Source: Coenobita brevimanus
Taxonomy: Eukaryota; Arthropoda; Malacostraca; Decapoda; Coenobitidae
Assembly: GCA_032717465.1 (NCBI GenBank)
Contig: CM064655.1
Location: 18,087,335-18,151,334 of the forward strand
Reading direction: 5' to 3'
DNA: 64,000 nucleotides
Both the position numbers and the translations under genes were made by a program. This document shows, one piece after another, positions 34,234 to 45,751 of the stretch. The first letter of the stretch is position 1; every line of letters begins with the position of its first letter. The notes under the pieces were generated by a model. That model was not told where the DNA came from. It searched no databases and worked only from the letters and a program-made list of their open reading frames with translations.

Positions 34234-36264
34234 GTGGAAAGGTTACAAGAGGATGAGAAAAAGGAAGAGTATAAGAGAGAAGTGGAGGAACGATTGGGCA
34301 AATATGAATTGGAGCAGATGGGGGACGTGGAAGGTGTGTGTAGAATATTTACAGAAGAAATATGTGCAGCATGTGATGTGGTGTGTGGAAAGAAGAGAAG
34401 ACGGAGGGGGGTGCAAGGAACAGCATGGTGGACTGAAGAGGTGAAACGGGCTGTGGCACAAAAGAAGAAAGCATACAATGAATGGATGAGAAATAGGGGC
34501 ATGGAAGAAGTTGAGAGGCGGAAGAGAGAGTTATATGTAGAAAGAAAGAGAGAGGTGAAAAGATTAGTAAGAGAGAGTAAGAAGAGAGTGGATGAGGAAT
34601 TTGGAAGGAATTTGAGTGTAAAGTGGAGGGACTGTAAGAAAATGTTCTGGAAAGAGGTGAAAAGAGTAAGACAGGGTGGAAGTGAAGTTAGCAGGGGAGT
34701 GAAAGATAAAAATGGTAGATTACTAGTGGAGAAGGGAGAAAAAGTGAGCAGATGGAGAGAACACTTTAAGGAATTGTTGAACGTGGAGGATGGAAGTAAT
34801 GCGAGTATAAGTGGCTGGGGTATGGCTGGGAGAAGGAGGGAGGTGAGAAGACAGGAAGAAATCAGTAGGATAGAAGTTGTGGAAGCAATGAAGAAAGTTA
34901 AATTGGGGAAAGCCCCAGGAATTGATGGAGTGTGTGGTGAAATGCTGAAGCATGGGGGAGAGATAGTAGTAGAATGGATGTGGAAGATGTGCAGATTGGC
35001 CTGGGAGGAAGGTAGAGTCCCGGAGGATTGGAAGTCAGGTATAATTATTCCCTTGTACAAAGGAAAAGGGGAAAAAGAAGTGTGTGGTAATCATAGGGGC
35101 GGCATTTGTCTTCTTAGTATAATAGGAAAAGTGTATGGTAGGATACTTATTGACAGAGTTAGAGAAAGAACAGAGAAATTAGTTGGAGAAGAACAGGGAG
35201 GCTTTAGGAAGGGAAGAGGTTGTGTAGATCAGATATTCATTCTCAGATCTTTAGTGGAAAAGTTTCTAGAGAAGGGAAAGAAGTTGTATGCGGCTTTCAT
35301 GGATTTGGAGAAAGCATATGACAGGGTGGATAGACTAGGATTGTGGAAAGTGTTAAGAATATATGGAGTAGATGGGAAGTTGTTGAATGCTGTGAAGAGT
35401 ATGTACGATGGTGCGAAGGCTGCAGTGCGTGTGGATGGTGAACTAAGTGAATTTTTCTCTTTGAAAGTTGGGTTGAAACAGGGATGTGTCATGTCTCCAT
35501 GGTTGTTCAATCTGTACATGGATGGGGTAATAAAAGAGGTACAAGGTAGGGTAGTGGATGTTGGAGTGGCCCTGGTGAGAGAGGATAGTGTTTGGAAACT
35601 CCCTGTACTGTTGTTTGCAGATGATACTGTGTTGTTGAGTGAAGACGAAGGGGAGCTGCAAGGCTTGGTGGATGACTTTGAGAGAGTGTGTAAGAAACGG
35701 AATCTAAAGGTGAATACAGGGAAGAGTAAAGTGATGGTCTTTGAGAGAGGTGAAGTCAGTGAATGTACAACGAGGTTGGATGGTGAGGAATTGGAAAATG
35801 TGAGTACGTTTAAGTACTTGGGTAGTGTGATGAGTAAGGATGGAGGTTTGGGGGGTGAAGTGCTTGAAAGGGTACAGCAGGGAAGAAAGGTTGCTGGTTC
35901 TTTGAAAGCAGTGACAAGAAACAGGGAAGTGAGCATGGAAGTGAAAAAGTTACTACATGACAGTATTGTGATACCAACTCTAACGTACGGAAGTGAAGCT
36001 TGGACGTTGTTGGAAGGACACAAGTCAAGAGTGAGAGCCGTGGGAATGAGTTATTTAAGAGGAGCCTGTGGAGTCACATGGAGAGACAGGCTGACTAATG
36101 AGGATATAAAGGAGCGTTGTGGTGTTGATGTGGATGTGACAGGAAGCGTTATGAGGAACACACTGAGGTGGTTTGGCCATGTGGAGAGGATGGAGGGTGA
36201 AAGACTGACGAAGAGAGTGTATGTGAGGTGGAGGGGGAAAGAGGGAGGGGGAGGCCGAGGATGA
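34234..36264 (+). pseudogene. RTE reverse transcriptase domain
   Basis: About 676 codons open without a stop; the listed first codon is GTG, so this is the continuation of the endonuclease protein, not an independent start. RT blocks are all present: KAPGIDGVCGEML, SGIIIPLYKGKGE, GEEQGGFRKGRGCVDQIF, AFMDLEKAYDRVDR, LKQGCVMSPWLFNLYMD, and the catalytic FADD at 35614-35625 followed by NTGKSKVMVF. The C-terminus RWFGHVERMEGERL is typical of RTE. The final GRPRMRW motif is read in another frame after 36250, implying a one-base indel. Confidence 0.88.
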
Positions 36265-36400
36265 GATGGAGAGATGGGGTGGAGAGGTATATGAGATAGG
36301 GGGGTGTGAGTTGGGAGCAGGGGAGTGAAATGGCGGGGGACAGGGCGACTTGGAGGCGATTTGTTTGTGGCCACCCCAAACGGGATTGAGGCGTCTGGCA

Positions 36401-36416
36401 ATAGATAGATAGATAG
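36401..36416 (+). repeat. (ATAG)n tail of the RTE element
   Basis: Four ATAG units directly after the LINE 3' end. Confidence 0.9.
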
Positions 36417-37269
36417 ACTAATATGAGCTCCACGGCTTGGGTGTTTCACAGATTATAATATGAGAGGTGTCACACATGAGTCTTATTCACTATCACTTGG
36501 ATTCTACATGGGTTATTCAATATTCCGCCCTGTCGTATATTAGACCATTATTCCAACTTCACGTAAACACTTGGCCTGGTGCTAGGAATGCACACTATTG
36601 CCTCATCACTGTTACACTGTATTCAGGGTGCAATCACGGTCCCATAAGTCACTGGACGGCAGGTGCGGTGGGGAGACATGCCGGCGACAGTTCTGCCGGG
36701 ACAGGGGCACCGCCAGGGGAGGTCATGCTGAGGGGGCACGGGACGACACGCAGGGGCGTCTTCTCATGTCCGGGGCTGCAGGTGGCGAAGGGGCCCGTGG
36801 TTTCCGGGCTAGGAACAGAAGTATGGTCCTCAGGACTGGGGCTGAACAATTCCCTGAACCTCTCGGTCAGGTCTCGGCCGGAGGTAGAGGTCCTTCGCCG
36901 TCGGGGCGTAGAGATGTCCCACCTGGGCATTCTAGGGAGGGCCTGTAGTTCCCGAGGACTGCGGCCCCCAGAGCCAGGCAGTGCCGTCAGGGAGAGGCTG
37001 CAACACTGGTCTGCATCAGGGTCCATCAGGTGGGTTTTCTCCAGGGCCAGGAGTAGGGAGCAGAGGCCGGGGGAGGCCAGTACTCTCCTACGTCCACTGT
37101 GTCGGGGGTCAGGATACTTGCCTCACGCTGAGGCGGCGGGGCTGCTCTCAACTGCTTCCAGCCATGGGGCCCGGCTACTGGCCATGGCTTCCCAGGGGTG
37201 CGACCATAAGGCACCGAGGCCCAGCTACTGGCCATGGCCTGAGTGGGGGGATAGTCACCAGTGCACTTG

Positions 37270-37600
37270 GGACACCTTCAGAGTGGTTACCGGCCGTCTG
37301 ACGAAGGCGGGAGCAGCTACAGACCGACTCCTGCAGGCAGGGTGTGGAGCGGCTACGGGCCGACTCAGGGGCAACGCCTTCGGAGTGGCTACTGGCCGTC
37401 TGATGAAGGTGGGAGTGGCTACAGGCCGTCTTCGGTGGGACACCTTCTGATGAAGGCGGGAGCGACTACAGGCCGTCTTCTGTTTACCCTCAGGTCGGCT
37501 ACTGGCCAATTCCTTAGCGAGGGGCGGGCGGCTACTGGCCATCCCAAGAGAGAAGACACCTTCAGAGAGGCTACTGACACACTCCTGTAGAAGATGGGAG
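37270..37600 (-). repeat. Minisatellite in C LTR
   Basis: Degenerate units with GGCCGTCTGACGAAGGCGG and AGCGGCTACGGGCCGACTC, the same family as in E and F. Confidence 0.8.
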
Positions 37601-37906
37601 TGGCTACAGGCCAACACTTTAGGGGTGCTGGTCGGAGCTGGACAGACAGCTCCACCCCGAGATGGATTGATGGAACCTTGCCTGGAAGGTAGTGCAGGAT
37701 TCCTGCTATGGCAACGGTGGGGTGGCTCCAAGTCATAGGGGCGTACAGCCCGGGCTTGCATGTGCTGTTGTCATGCCGAGTCGCGGTGTGCTGCTGCTGC
37801 TCCTCTTTGGGGTCCTTGTGGGGGTGTCGGGGAGTTTCCAGGGGCACTATGCTGAATCCCTGGTGGAGGTTATTGGGCATTCCCAGCGACACTATGCTGT
37901 ATTTCA

Positions 37907-37926
37907 ATATATATATATATATATGG
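37907..37926 (+). repeat. (AT)n tract between head-to-head LTRs C and F
   Basis: AT repeat ending in GG. On the left the C LTR begins (reverse) with TGAAATACAGCATAGTG; on the right the F LTR begins with TAAAATACAGCATAGTG. The two LTRs thus form the arms of a large imperfect inverted repeat centred here. Confidence 0.9.
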
Positions 37927-40270
37927 TAAAATACAGCATAGTGTCCAATCACCTCCACCGGCAATTCACCATAGTGCCCCCGGAAACTCCCAGACACCCC
38001 AACAGGACCACAGGGAGGAGCAGCAGCAGCACACCGAGACGACGTGACAACGGCGCAAGTCAGCCAGGGCCGTACGCCCCTATGACTCGTAGCCGTCCCG
38101 CTGTCGCCATAGCAGGAATCCTGCACTGCCTTCAGGCCGAGGTTCCACAAATCCATCCCGGGGTGGAGCTATCTGTCCAGCTCCTACCAGCACTCCTAAG
38201 GAGTTGGCCTGTAGTCACTCCCGCCTTCTTCAGGAGTGTGCCAGTAGCCTCTCTGAAGGTTTCTTCCCTCTTGGGATGGCCGGTAGCCAGCCACCCCTCG
38301 CTAAGGAATCGGCCAGTAGCCGACCTGAGGGTAATAAGGAGACGGCCTGTAGTCGCTCCTGCCTTCGTCAGAAGGTGTCCTTCTGGAGATGGCCTGTAGC
38401 CGCTCCCACCTTCGTCAGATGGCTGGTAGCTGCTTCGAAGGCGTTGCCCCAGAGTCGGCCTGTAGCCGCTCTACACCCCTCCTGCAGGAATTGGCCTGTA
38501 GCCGCTCTCACCTTCGTCAGAAGGCCGGTAGCCGCTCCGAAGGCGTTGCCCCTGAGTTGGCCTGTAGCCGCTCCTCATTCCAGCTGAAGGAGTTGGCCTG
38601 TAGTCGCTCCCGCCTTCGTCAGATGGCCGGTAGCTGCTCCAAAGGTGTTGCCCTCGAGTCGGCCTGTAGTCGCTCCACACCCCTCCTGCAGGAGTCGGCC
38701 AGTAGCCGCTCCAACCTTCGTCAGATGGCTGGTATCTGCTCCAAAGGTGCACTGGTAACCATTCACCCTCTCAGGCAATGGCCAGTAGCCGGGCCTCGGC
38801 GCACTATGCTCACGCCCCTGGGAAGCCACGGCCAGTAGCTGGGCCCCACAGCCAGAAGCAGCTGAGGGAGCAGCCCTGCCGCCTCAGCATGAGACGAGTG
38901 TCCTGACCCCAGACGCAGAGGACGTAGGAGAGTAATAGAGAGGCCCTATAGCCTCCCCCGGCCTCTGCTTCCTACAACTGGCCCTGGAGAAGACCCACTT
39001 GACGGACCCTGATGCAGACTGGTGCCGCAGCCCCTCCCTGACGGCGCTGCCTAGCTCTGGGTGCTGCAGCCCTTGGGAACTCCAGGCCCTCCCCAGAACA
39101 CCCGGGCGGGACCTCCCTACGCCCTGATGGCGGAGGACCTCTGTCTCTGGCTGAGACCTGAATGAGAGGTTCAGGGAATAGTTCGGCCCCAGTCCTGAGG
39201 GCCATACTCCTGTTCCTAGCCCGGAAAGCAAGGGCCCCTTCGCCACCTGCAGCCCCGGATGAGAGAAGACGCCTCTGCGTGTAGTCCCGTGTCCTCTCAG
39301 CACGACCTCCCCTGGCAATGCCCCTGTCCCGGCAGAACTGCCACCGGCGTGTCTCCCCGCCGCACCTGCCGCCCAGTGACTTATGAGACAGCGATTGCGC
39401 CCTTAGTGTAGTGTAACCGTGACAAGGCAATAAAGTGCATTCATAGTACCAGACCAAGTGTTTACATGAAGTTGGAATAATGGTCTAATATACGATACGG
39501 CGGAACAGTGAATAACCCATGCAGAATCTAAGTGATAGTGAATAAGACCCATGTGCAACACCCCTCATATTGTAATAAGAGAATTACCCGAGCCGTGGAG
39601 TTTGTATTAATAATTTACCAAAAGTCCCTTGCTCTCAGAAAATAACAAATCGAACACGCTATCAATACCTCTGCCTCATACTACCATAAATACAATTAGA
39701 CCCCAGTGCCTTACACCCTCCCCTTGTGAGCCTCATCTCTAATTCCTCCACCCACACAGAAACCTCAGGCTATATTGAAATAAGAGAAACATCGACCCCA
39801 CAGAGCTTGTATTAATAATTAACGAAAAGTCCCTTGCTCTCAGGAAATAATAAGTTGAACGTGCTATCATTAGCCTCCGCCTCATACTACCATAATTACA
39901 ATTAGACCCCAGTGCCTTACGCCCTCCCCTAGTGAGCCGCACCAGTAACTCCTCCACGTGCACAGAGACAATGGATTGTACAAATTCTGCACACTCCCCC
40001 TCGAGTGTCATTTCAAGTGCATACTACCATAGTATCCTGCAAGATACTGATTATCTAGTTATAAATGTTCGTAGATGACCACAAATTGTGTTGTAACATC
40101 TGCTGTTGTCCCTTGTCTGACTGAGCAATACACGTGTAGAGGTTATTGCCTGGAGTTTTTGTGTCCTGCCTCTCTCTTATTTGTGCTAAACCCCGGTCTC
40201 AAAAGAGGACACCGCTACATGTTAGGTGTTCTAGGAACGAGAAGTTGAGCTTTAAACACCTAGCATTACA
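37927..40270 (+). mobile_element. F 5' LTR
   Basis: 2,344 bases from TAAAATACAGC to AGCATTACA. Minisatellite units (38330-38750) like those of E and C. The 3' end has GGTCTCAAAAGAGGAC and the stem-loop AGGTGTT with AACACCT at 40225-40262. Two copies of the block CATACTACCATAA..CAATTAGACCCCAGTGCCTTAC occur at 39680 and 39890. The primer-binding region CTGGTGGACAGCGGTGG follows at 40271. Confidence 0.88.
38330..38750 (+). repeat. Minisatellite in F 5' LTR
   Basis: Units with GGCCTGTAGCCGCTCC, CACCTTCGTCAGATGGC and GGTAGCTGCTCCGAAGGCG, repeated roughly ten times with variation. Confidence 0.86.
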
Positions 40271-40377
40271 CTGGTGGACAGCGGTGGTTCTTGACCCGGG
40301 TGTACGAGGGAGGTAGTAAGGAAATACCTGCAAAATGGCAACGAAACCAAACGTGCAATTGCCCAAGTTTGACCTAT

Positions 40378-40535
40378 AACAACTGAAATGAAACTTAACA
40401 AATTAATCACAGTCCTGGCCGGCATTCGATCCCTGGCCCTCGGTTTGATATTCGTGCACGTTACCACTGAGCCAAAGAGAGGATCCCTGCTTTGGCTCTA
40501 GGCAACGCGGGCTTTTATACACCCCTCTTTTCTCC
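40378..40535 (-). mobile_element. tRNA-derived SINE copy 1
   Basis: On the minus strand the RNA polymerase III A box TGGCTCAGTGGTAACG and a B-box-like GGGATCGAATGCC are spaced as in a tRNA. An AT-rich tail with TTAAGTTTCATTTCAGTTG follows. A second copy lies 200 bases away in the same orientation. It is not a tRNA gene: no acceptor stem pairs. Confidence 0.75.
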
Positions 40536-40729
40536 CCTTGGTGATTAATTTGGTGAGTTTCGAACACACAAGGTAGCGTAAGCAACAGAGGCCACCATAG
40601 GGAGGCTGCGGACCACACCAAAACAGCCCATCCCCGGGATGAGGGCAGGGATGCTGTCAGCTAACCAAAAACCAACATCAAATTGCCAACCAAGCCCCGC
40701 CTCACATCCCACACCACTGCCAACCAATG
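40536..40729. other. Spacer between the SINE copies
   Basis: About 195 bases with no protein or RNA motif. It contains CCCCGGGATGAGGGCAGGG. It may be the body of a composite SINE. Confidence 0.4.
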
Positions 40730-40885
40730 TAACAACTGAAATGAAACTTAACAAATTAATCACTGTCCTGGCCGAGATTCGATCTCGGGCCCCCGCTCTT
40801 GATATGCATGCACATTACCACTGAGCCAAAGAGAGGATCCCCGCTTTGCCTCTAGGCAATGCAAGCTTTTATACACCGCATTACA
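40730..40885 (-). mobile_element. tRNA-derived SINE copy 2
   Basis: Same arrangement as copy 1: A box TGGCTCAGTGGTAATG and a T-arm-like CCGAGATCGAATCTCGG with a perfect five-base stem. Its outer edge meets gag at GACC, matching GACC at 40371-40374, so both copies plus the spacer may have arrived as one unit. Confidence 0.77.
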
Positions 40886-41761
40886 GACCCCGACCAGTAT
40901 GATGTGCACACATATCTGGCGATTATCAAACCCTTGCTAGATATTGGTTTTGATAATGATCAACAAAAAATCGCAGTCACACTCCCACTACTGGGCAAAG
41001 CAGCGGCGAACATAGCACCAAAAGTCGTTTCGGAGCTCACCTGGCAGAACTTCACAACGTTTGTGATTCAGGCCATCACCCCATCACTAGGGAGAGTGGT
41101 GGCACTATCCCAACTGGATAGTCTTACGTTTGACGGGAATCTAGACGATACCCTAATTCAGGCAAGACGTCTGGTTAATGCTGCCTACCCGGAGGCAGAT
41201 GAAGACCCGGGATCAGTATACTTTTAACACTCTTCTGAGAGTGCTTCCCAGAGTTGTAAAAGAACACTTCACTATCCATGACCCGACTGGAGACATGGAT
41301 AGAGACATCTAGCTTACACGACGCCTCCTGACCACCTGCCCAACACCCCAGCAGATCAATGTGGTGAAAAAGTTTCCCACACAGACCCCGGCTCCCCCAG
41401 TCAAGCCACGTCCACCCATGCCTCACACCATCCCCACCCTAGTGCCGAGCCCACCTAGAGCACACCCCATGTGCCGGCGCCCCGCCCACAGGGAAAACCC
41501 TAACCTGATCTTGGTGAATCCCTGGGAATTTACAGCCTGCAGCTCCCGTTGTCCCTTGCATGACATACAGGACCAGTTAAAGGCTGCACGCCACAAGCCT
41601 ACTACCCCAGGTTCACGCAAAGTGTCCTCACTGGAGGGCGAGGTCCTCGAGGACGAACTGCCACCCGTAGAGGAGACCGATCCTGGGGAACAGGAGCAGG
41701 AGCAGGAAGAAGGAGGCCCCAGATAGCTGGATTTTTAGGCCCGCTTCCGCACCAGACCACA

Positions 41762-42170
41762 GTGGCGGGGGCCATTATCCCCAAGTATAGCCCCCCAGTG
41801 TACCACAAGATGAAATTGAACGGCGTGAAGGCCAGACTTCTAGTGGATACGGAAGCAGCCAGATCCTGCCTTTACAGCCACTACTTCTCCTGTCATAGAT
41901 CAACCTTTGGCCCACTCCGCCCCACAGCCATCCACCTTGTGGATGTGGGGGATGGCCACCTGCCCATCCGTGGGGAGACATGGGCCCTATAGGTCGACAC
42001 CCACCAGCTGGTGTCGACCCAGCACCAGTTTATAATTTTTGACTCTTCCTGCTGGAGCTACGACGGGTACTTGGGATTGGACTTACTCCAGAAGCTAGGA
42101 GCCACAATAGATTGCCGCTACCGGCAGCTCCAGTTCCGTGCCCCACTCAACACCACCCAGGCCGTCTGCA
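41762..42170 (+). pseudogene. F aspartic protease
   Basis: ARLLVDTEAARSCLYSHYFS lies at the place of the active site, but DTGA of E and B is changed to DTEA, losing the glycine that shapes the catalytic loop. A TAG near 41991 follows. The C-terminal protease segment YDGYLGLDLLQKLGATIDC is at 42061-42117 in another frame. This protease would not work. Confidence 0.84.
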
Positions 42171-43900
42171 CCTGTATGCCACGGGGCCGGAAGACTCACC
42201 CCCTCCCTCTCCCCCCTCCTCCATCCCCTCCCGTGCCCCCTCCCACCCCCCTCCCTTTTTCCTCACTGCTGTTTCTGTCGCCATTACCATTCCCCCTCAT
42301 CATGAGGCCTGGGTGCCTCTAAACCGGCCCTCTGGCCTCTCTGTCTTATTCTCCCCCCTCCTGCTGCCGGGAGCTCTCTCTTGGCCTGCCTTTTATCTCT
42401 GACTTTCCTTCCCCCGCATCACACAGCAGTCTGCATTGCTAACCTTGCCCCTTCCCCCCCTCACCCTCTCGAAAGGGCTCATAATCGGAGAGATGGAAGA
42501 AGCTGAGCCCTGTGCCCCATCCCCCTCCCACTCCCCTGCCCCCCTGCCACCCATCCCTGACCATCTTTCCGCTCATCAGTCAGACACCCTATGCCGCCTT
42601 CTCCTGGATTTCCAGGATCTGTTCGTGGCAGGACCAGCAGACATAGGGCACACCACTTACCTGTCGCACGAAATTCATGCGACAGGCTCACCGATTCGAC
42701 AACCTTCTTGATGGAAGAACCCTAGACAGCGGGAAGAGGAGGACCATCAAGTGTAGGAAATGATAGAGGCCGGCATCATTTCCCCCTCCACCAGCCCCTG
42801 GTCCTCCCCTGTTGTCCTAGTGAAAAGGAAGGACAGCACGATGCAATTCTGCATTGACTACCGCCGCCTTAACGACATAACCATCAAAGATGCCACTCCC
42901 CTCCCTTGAATCGACGATTCCTTAGATTTCCTGTATGGAGCGTCCTGGTTCTCCACCCTGGACCTCCAGTCTGGATATTGGAAAGTCCCTGTGCGACAAG
43001 AAGACCGAGGCAAAACAGCCTTCTCAACAAGTAACGGCAAGCATTATGAGTTTAATGTTTTGCCGTTCGGTCTCTGCAATGCCCCCACCATCTTTTCCAG
43101 GCTGATGGAATCTGTCCTCAGGAGCCTTACATGGGAAATATGCCTGGCGTACTTAGACAACGTCATAGTCTTTAGCCAAACCTGGGCCGACCACCTGCAA
43201 TGCCTCCGCTGAGTTTTAACCAAAATTCATCAGGCAGACCTCAAACTCCGGCCCTCTAAGTGCGTCCTGGCCGCTCAGACCATCTTGTTCCTGGGACATG
43301 TTATCTCTCAGGCAGGAATCTCCCCCGACCCCGACAAGCTCCGCACCATTGTGGACATACTCCCGCCACAGGACGTCCATGGCATCCGTGCCTTCCTAGG
43401 CTTGACGTCTTACTACCGCCATTTTGTAAACGGGCCTACATCGCCAAACCTTTCCATGACCTGACCCGAAAGGGGGAACCGTTCCTCTGGACGGACGAGA
43501 GACGTGCTGCTTTTCAGCAATTAAAAGACAAACTCGTCTCCGCCCCCATCGTAGCTTTCCCTGATTATACCCTCCTCTTCCGCCTCTACACCAATGTCTC
43601 CCTCTCCGCCATAGGTGCTGTGTTAGCACAAGTCCAGGAGGGCCACGAGCACATCATCACCTGCACAAGTCGTACCCTGTATCAGGCGTAGAGAAATTAC
43701 GTCACCACTAAACGGGAATGCCTAGGCATAGTATGGGCCCTCCAGCACTTCAGAGCATATCTCTCCGGAACTCAGGTCACCATCATCCCGGACCACCAGT
43801 CCCTCCAGTGGTTATGACAATCAGATTCCCACAATGCGCGAGACCTTAGAAGAATTTAATTATGACATCTCCTACAGACCAGGCAAACTCCATACCAAAG
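42171..43900 (+). pseudogene. F spacer, reverse transcriptase and RNase H
   Basis: Spacer (HHEAWVPLNRPSGLSVLF), then RT with [48 protein letters not shown] and the catalytic region LAYLDNVIVF near 43150, where the second aspartate of YLDD is replaced by Asn. RNase H follows with LYTNVSLSAIGAVLAQV, in which the catalytic Asp is Asn. Stops near 42711, 42908, 43212, 43690 and 43818 and a short deletion near 43435 break the frame. Both active-site changes are independent signs of decay. Confidence 0.86.
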
Positions 43901-44784
43901 CGGACGCACTTTCCCGGCTCCCCATCCATGCCATCCAGCTGGAAACAGACCTCCTGCAGCAGCAGCACTGCAAGGAGCGACTCCCATGGATTCCTCCCCA
44001 CTTGTTCAAAAAACTATACCGGCAGGGCGACCACCTCCTAACCCCCTCCGGTCATATCCTCCTGGCCCCTGATACCGCTCTCATTGCCTTACGCCACCTT
44101 TATGCTCATAGCGGCGTCCATCTGGGTACCAAAAAATTGCTGCAAGTGTTCAGTGACACGTACTGGGCACCAAACCCCTCCACTCTCGCCAAGGAAATTA
44201 CAGGTATTCAAAGTTGCCGCGCCTGTGTGCTTGGGAAGGACATCACAAGGACCGCAGGACCATCGGGCCACATTACTGCCCACAAACCCTGGCAGCTCCT
44301 AGTAATCAACGTGGTACGGCCTCTACCCCCAAAATTGGGTTACAAGTACGTGATCACGTTCGTGGACACTTATTCAAAATTCGTCGTGGCCTGCCCAGCC
44401 AAGGAACATCACGCTGTCACAGTAGCAGACGCCCTCCTCCAACACGTCTTCCCCTACTTTGGCATTCCCCAGGCCATCCACTCGGACAACACCCCCGAGT
44501 TCACTGGAAAGGTCTGGGAGGAACTCGCAAAAATCTTCGGGTACAATATCTCCCACTCCTCCTCCTACTGGCCACAAGGAAATGCAGTGTGTGAATGCAG
44601 CCATCGTACCCTTATGAACCAACTCTGCACACGCATCGAAGCCACTAAAGACGACGACTGGCCTGCTCACTTGAAAATTGTCCAATGGGGCATCAACTCC
44701 TGCCCCAGAGAAGATGGAGTTTCGCCATATGAGTGGATCTTCGGTGAGATACCCCTCCTACTGCCCCTTCAGCAACACTTATAA
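43834..44784 (+). pseudogene. F integrase
   Basis: 316 codons open: RNase H end (RPGKLHTKADALSRLP), H2C2 finger (HLYAHSGVHLG, CRACVLGKD), then the core with NVVRPLPPKLGYKYVITFVD, HSDNTPEFTGKVWEEL and PQGNAVCECSHRTLMN. The first catalytic acid in the motif DVVGPL is replaced (NVVRPL), while the second Asp and the Glu remain. Although the frame is open, the enzyme is therefore predicted to be inactive. Confidence 0.86.
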
Positions 44785-45751
44785 CCACCTTCCTCCGCTC
44801 CCGCAACAGACCCGCTACACCACCTTAAAAGCCGATTGGTACACCTGCAGAATAACATGGACCTCAGCCCCGACACAGCATCCAACCCCTACCGACCTGG
44901 CGACACCGTCATGGTCGCTCAACTCCCCACCCCGCACAAGCTCGCACTCCACTTCACGGGACCTCACACTATCACCCGGGTCCCCAACCCCAATCAAGTT
45001 ACCGTTGATTACCATGGCGCCCCTCGCACTCTCCGAAACCGCCACATGTGGCCCTTCGCACTCCTGCCCCTACTGCCCCAGCCCCACACCCCATCCCTCC
45101 TCCTGCCCCAGCGCCGCCCCCCCCTTCCACCTATGAGTGCTACATTTCCTCCTCTCCATCCCCCACCCCCTCCACCCCTCCTACCACCTCCACCTCCCCT
45201 GCCACCACCCCATCCCGCACCTCACCTGACAGCTCACCTGCACCACCAACCTCCCACCGCTCTCCCTCACCACCTCCTCCTGCCATCCCATCTGCTACGT
45301 CCAGCTCCACGTGTCCCACCCATACCACCACACCACCACCCCTGCCCACCCCCACCTCCTCCCACCCACCACCCCTACACACACCCACTCCCACCTCCTC
45401 ACACCCCACCTCACCAACCCCATGCCCAACGGCATGTGCTTCCCGCCCCCGCCCACCCCGCACATCCGCCTCCCCACCCACACTGACCCTGAAAACTACA
45501 ACCACCTGCTCTGGCCACCTGTCACGCCCACGCGTCCGATACACCCACTCTCCCACCCCACCTGCTTCCTCGCAACTTCACACTGCCATGCTACACCAGG
45601 CCCAAATCCCGGCCACCTGTACTCCCCAGAGACCCTATGCCACATTACCCCGGCACAAAATCCGACACCTATCCTCGGTGTCCAGTATTCAGCATTACAC
45701 CACACCACCAACAACAACCACGACAATGAGAATCTGACAGGCTATATGGGC
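44785..45751 (+). pseudogene. F integrase C-terminus and proline-rich tail
   Basis: Contains QLPTPHKLALHFTGPHTI and RTLRNRHMWPF (GPY/chromodomain-like), then a long Pro/Ser/Thr linker and the motif TTTCSGHLSRPRVRY, ending in the first residues of the terminal module (TMRI..QAIWA). The element is cut here at 45751. Confidence 0.75.

Larger units (their letters stand above)
33225..36417 (+). mobile_element. RTE-clade non-LTR retrotransposon, near full length
   Basis: About 3.2 kb, the usual RTE length. It starts with a G/C-rich 5' end with GTCGTAAAAGGCGACTAAAAG, carries an APE-type endonuclease followed by reverse transcriptase, and ends in four ATAG units instead of poly(A), a hallmark of RTE elements. 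The LTR block resumes at TAATATGAGCTCCACGGC, matching the uninterrupted F LTR near 39590 (reverse). The endonuclease and RT lie in different frames, which in intact RTEs are one frame. Confidence 0.9.
32599..37906 (-). mobile_element. Solo LTR C, split by an RTE LINE
   Basis: Reverse-strand LTR from TGTAATGCT (32599) to ATTTCA (37906), about 2.1 kb without the LINE at 33225-36417. ATATA on both sides could be the target duplication, though the (AT)n context makes this weak. It is similar to the 5' LTR of F along its length in the opposite orientation. No internal element sequence adjoins it. Segments 32940-33000 and 33070-33200 are two similar copies of one LTR block (GAGGAGTTAG..ATGAGGCTCACTAGGGGAGG). 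Confidence 0.83.
40335..41750 (+). pseudogene. F gag, interrupted by SINE sequence
   Basis: Begins MATKPNVQLPKFD at 40335, is interrupted after 40374, and resumes at 40886 with DPDQYDVHTYLAIIKPLLD. It matches the capsid-like part of B (IAVTLPLLGKAAANIAPK, ITPSLGRVVALSQLDSL, AYPEADED). A frame change near 41205 leads on to the C-terminal gag region (VNPWEFTACSSRCPLHDIQD) and an acidic stretch. No CCHC zinc knuckle is visible. Gag would package the element RNA. Confidence 0.82.
37927..45751 (+). mobile_element. Ty3/Gypsy element F, lacking a 3' LTR
   Basis: 5' LTR 37927-40270, primer-binding region, gag with a SINE pair inside, protease, RT, RNase H, integrase, and a proline-rich tail that stops abruptly at 45751 in the terminal module. 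A reverse B-type LTR scrap follows instead of the 3' LTR. Many stops: near 42711, 42908, 43212, 43690 and 43818, plus frame changes near 41205 and 43435. Confidence 0.88.

Noticed and set aside
40440..40490. tRNA gene on the minus strand
   Set aside because: A and B boxes are present but no acceptor stem; a second copy with the same flanks shows a SINE.
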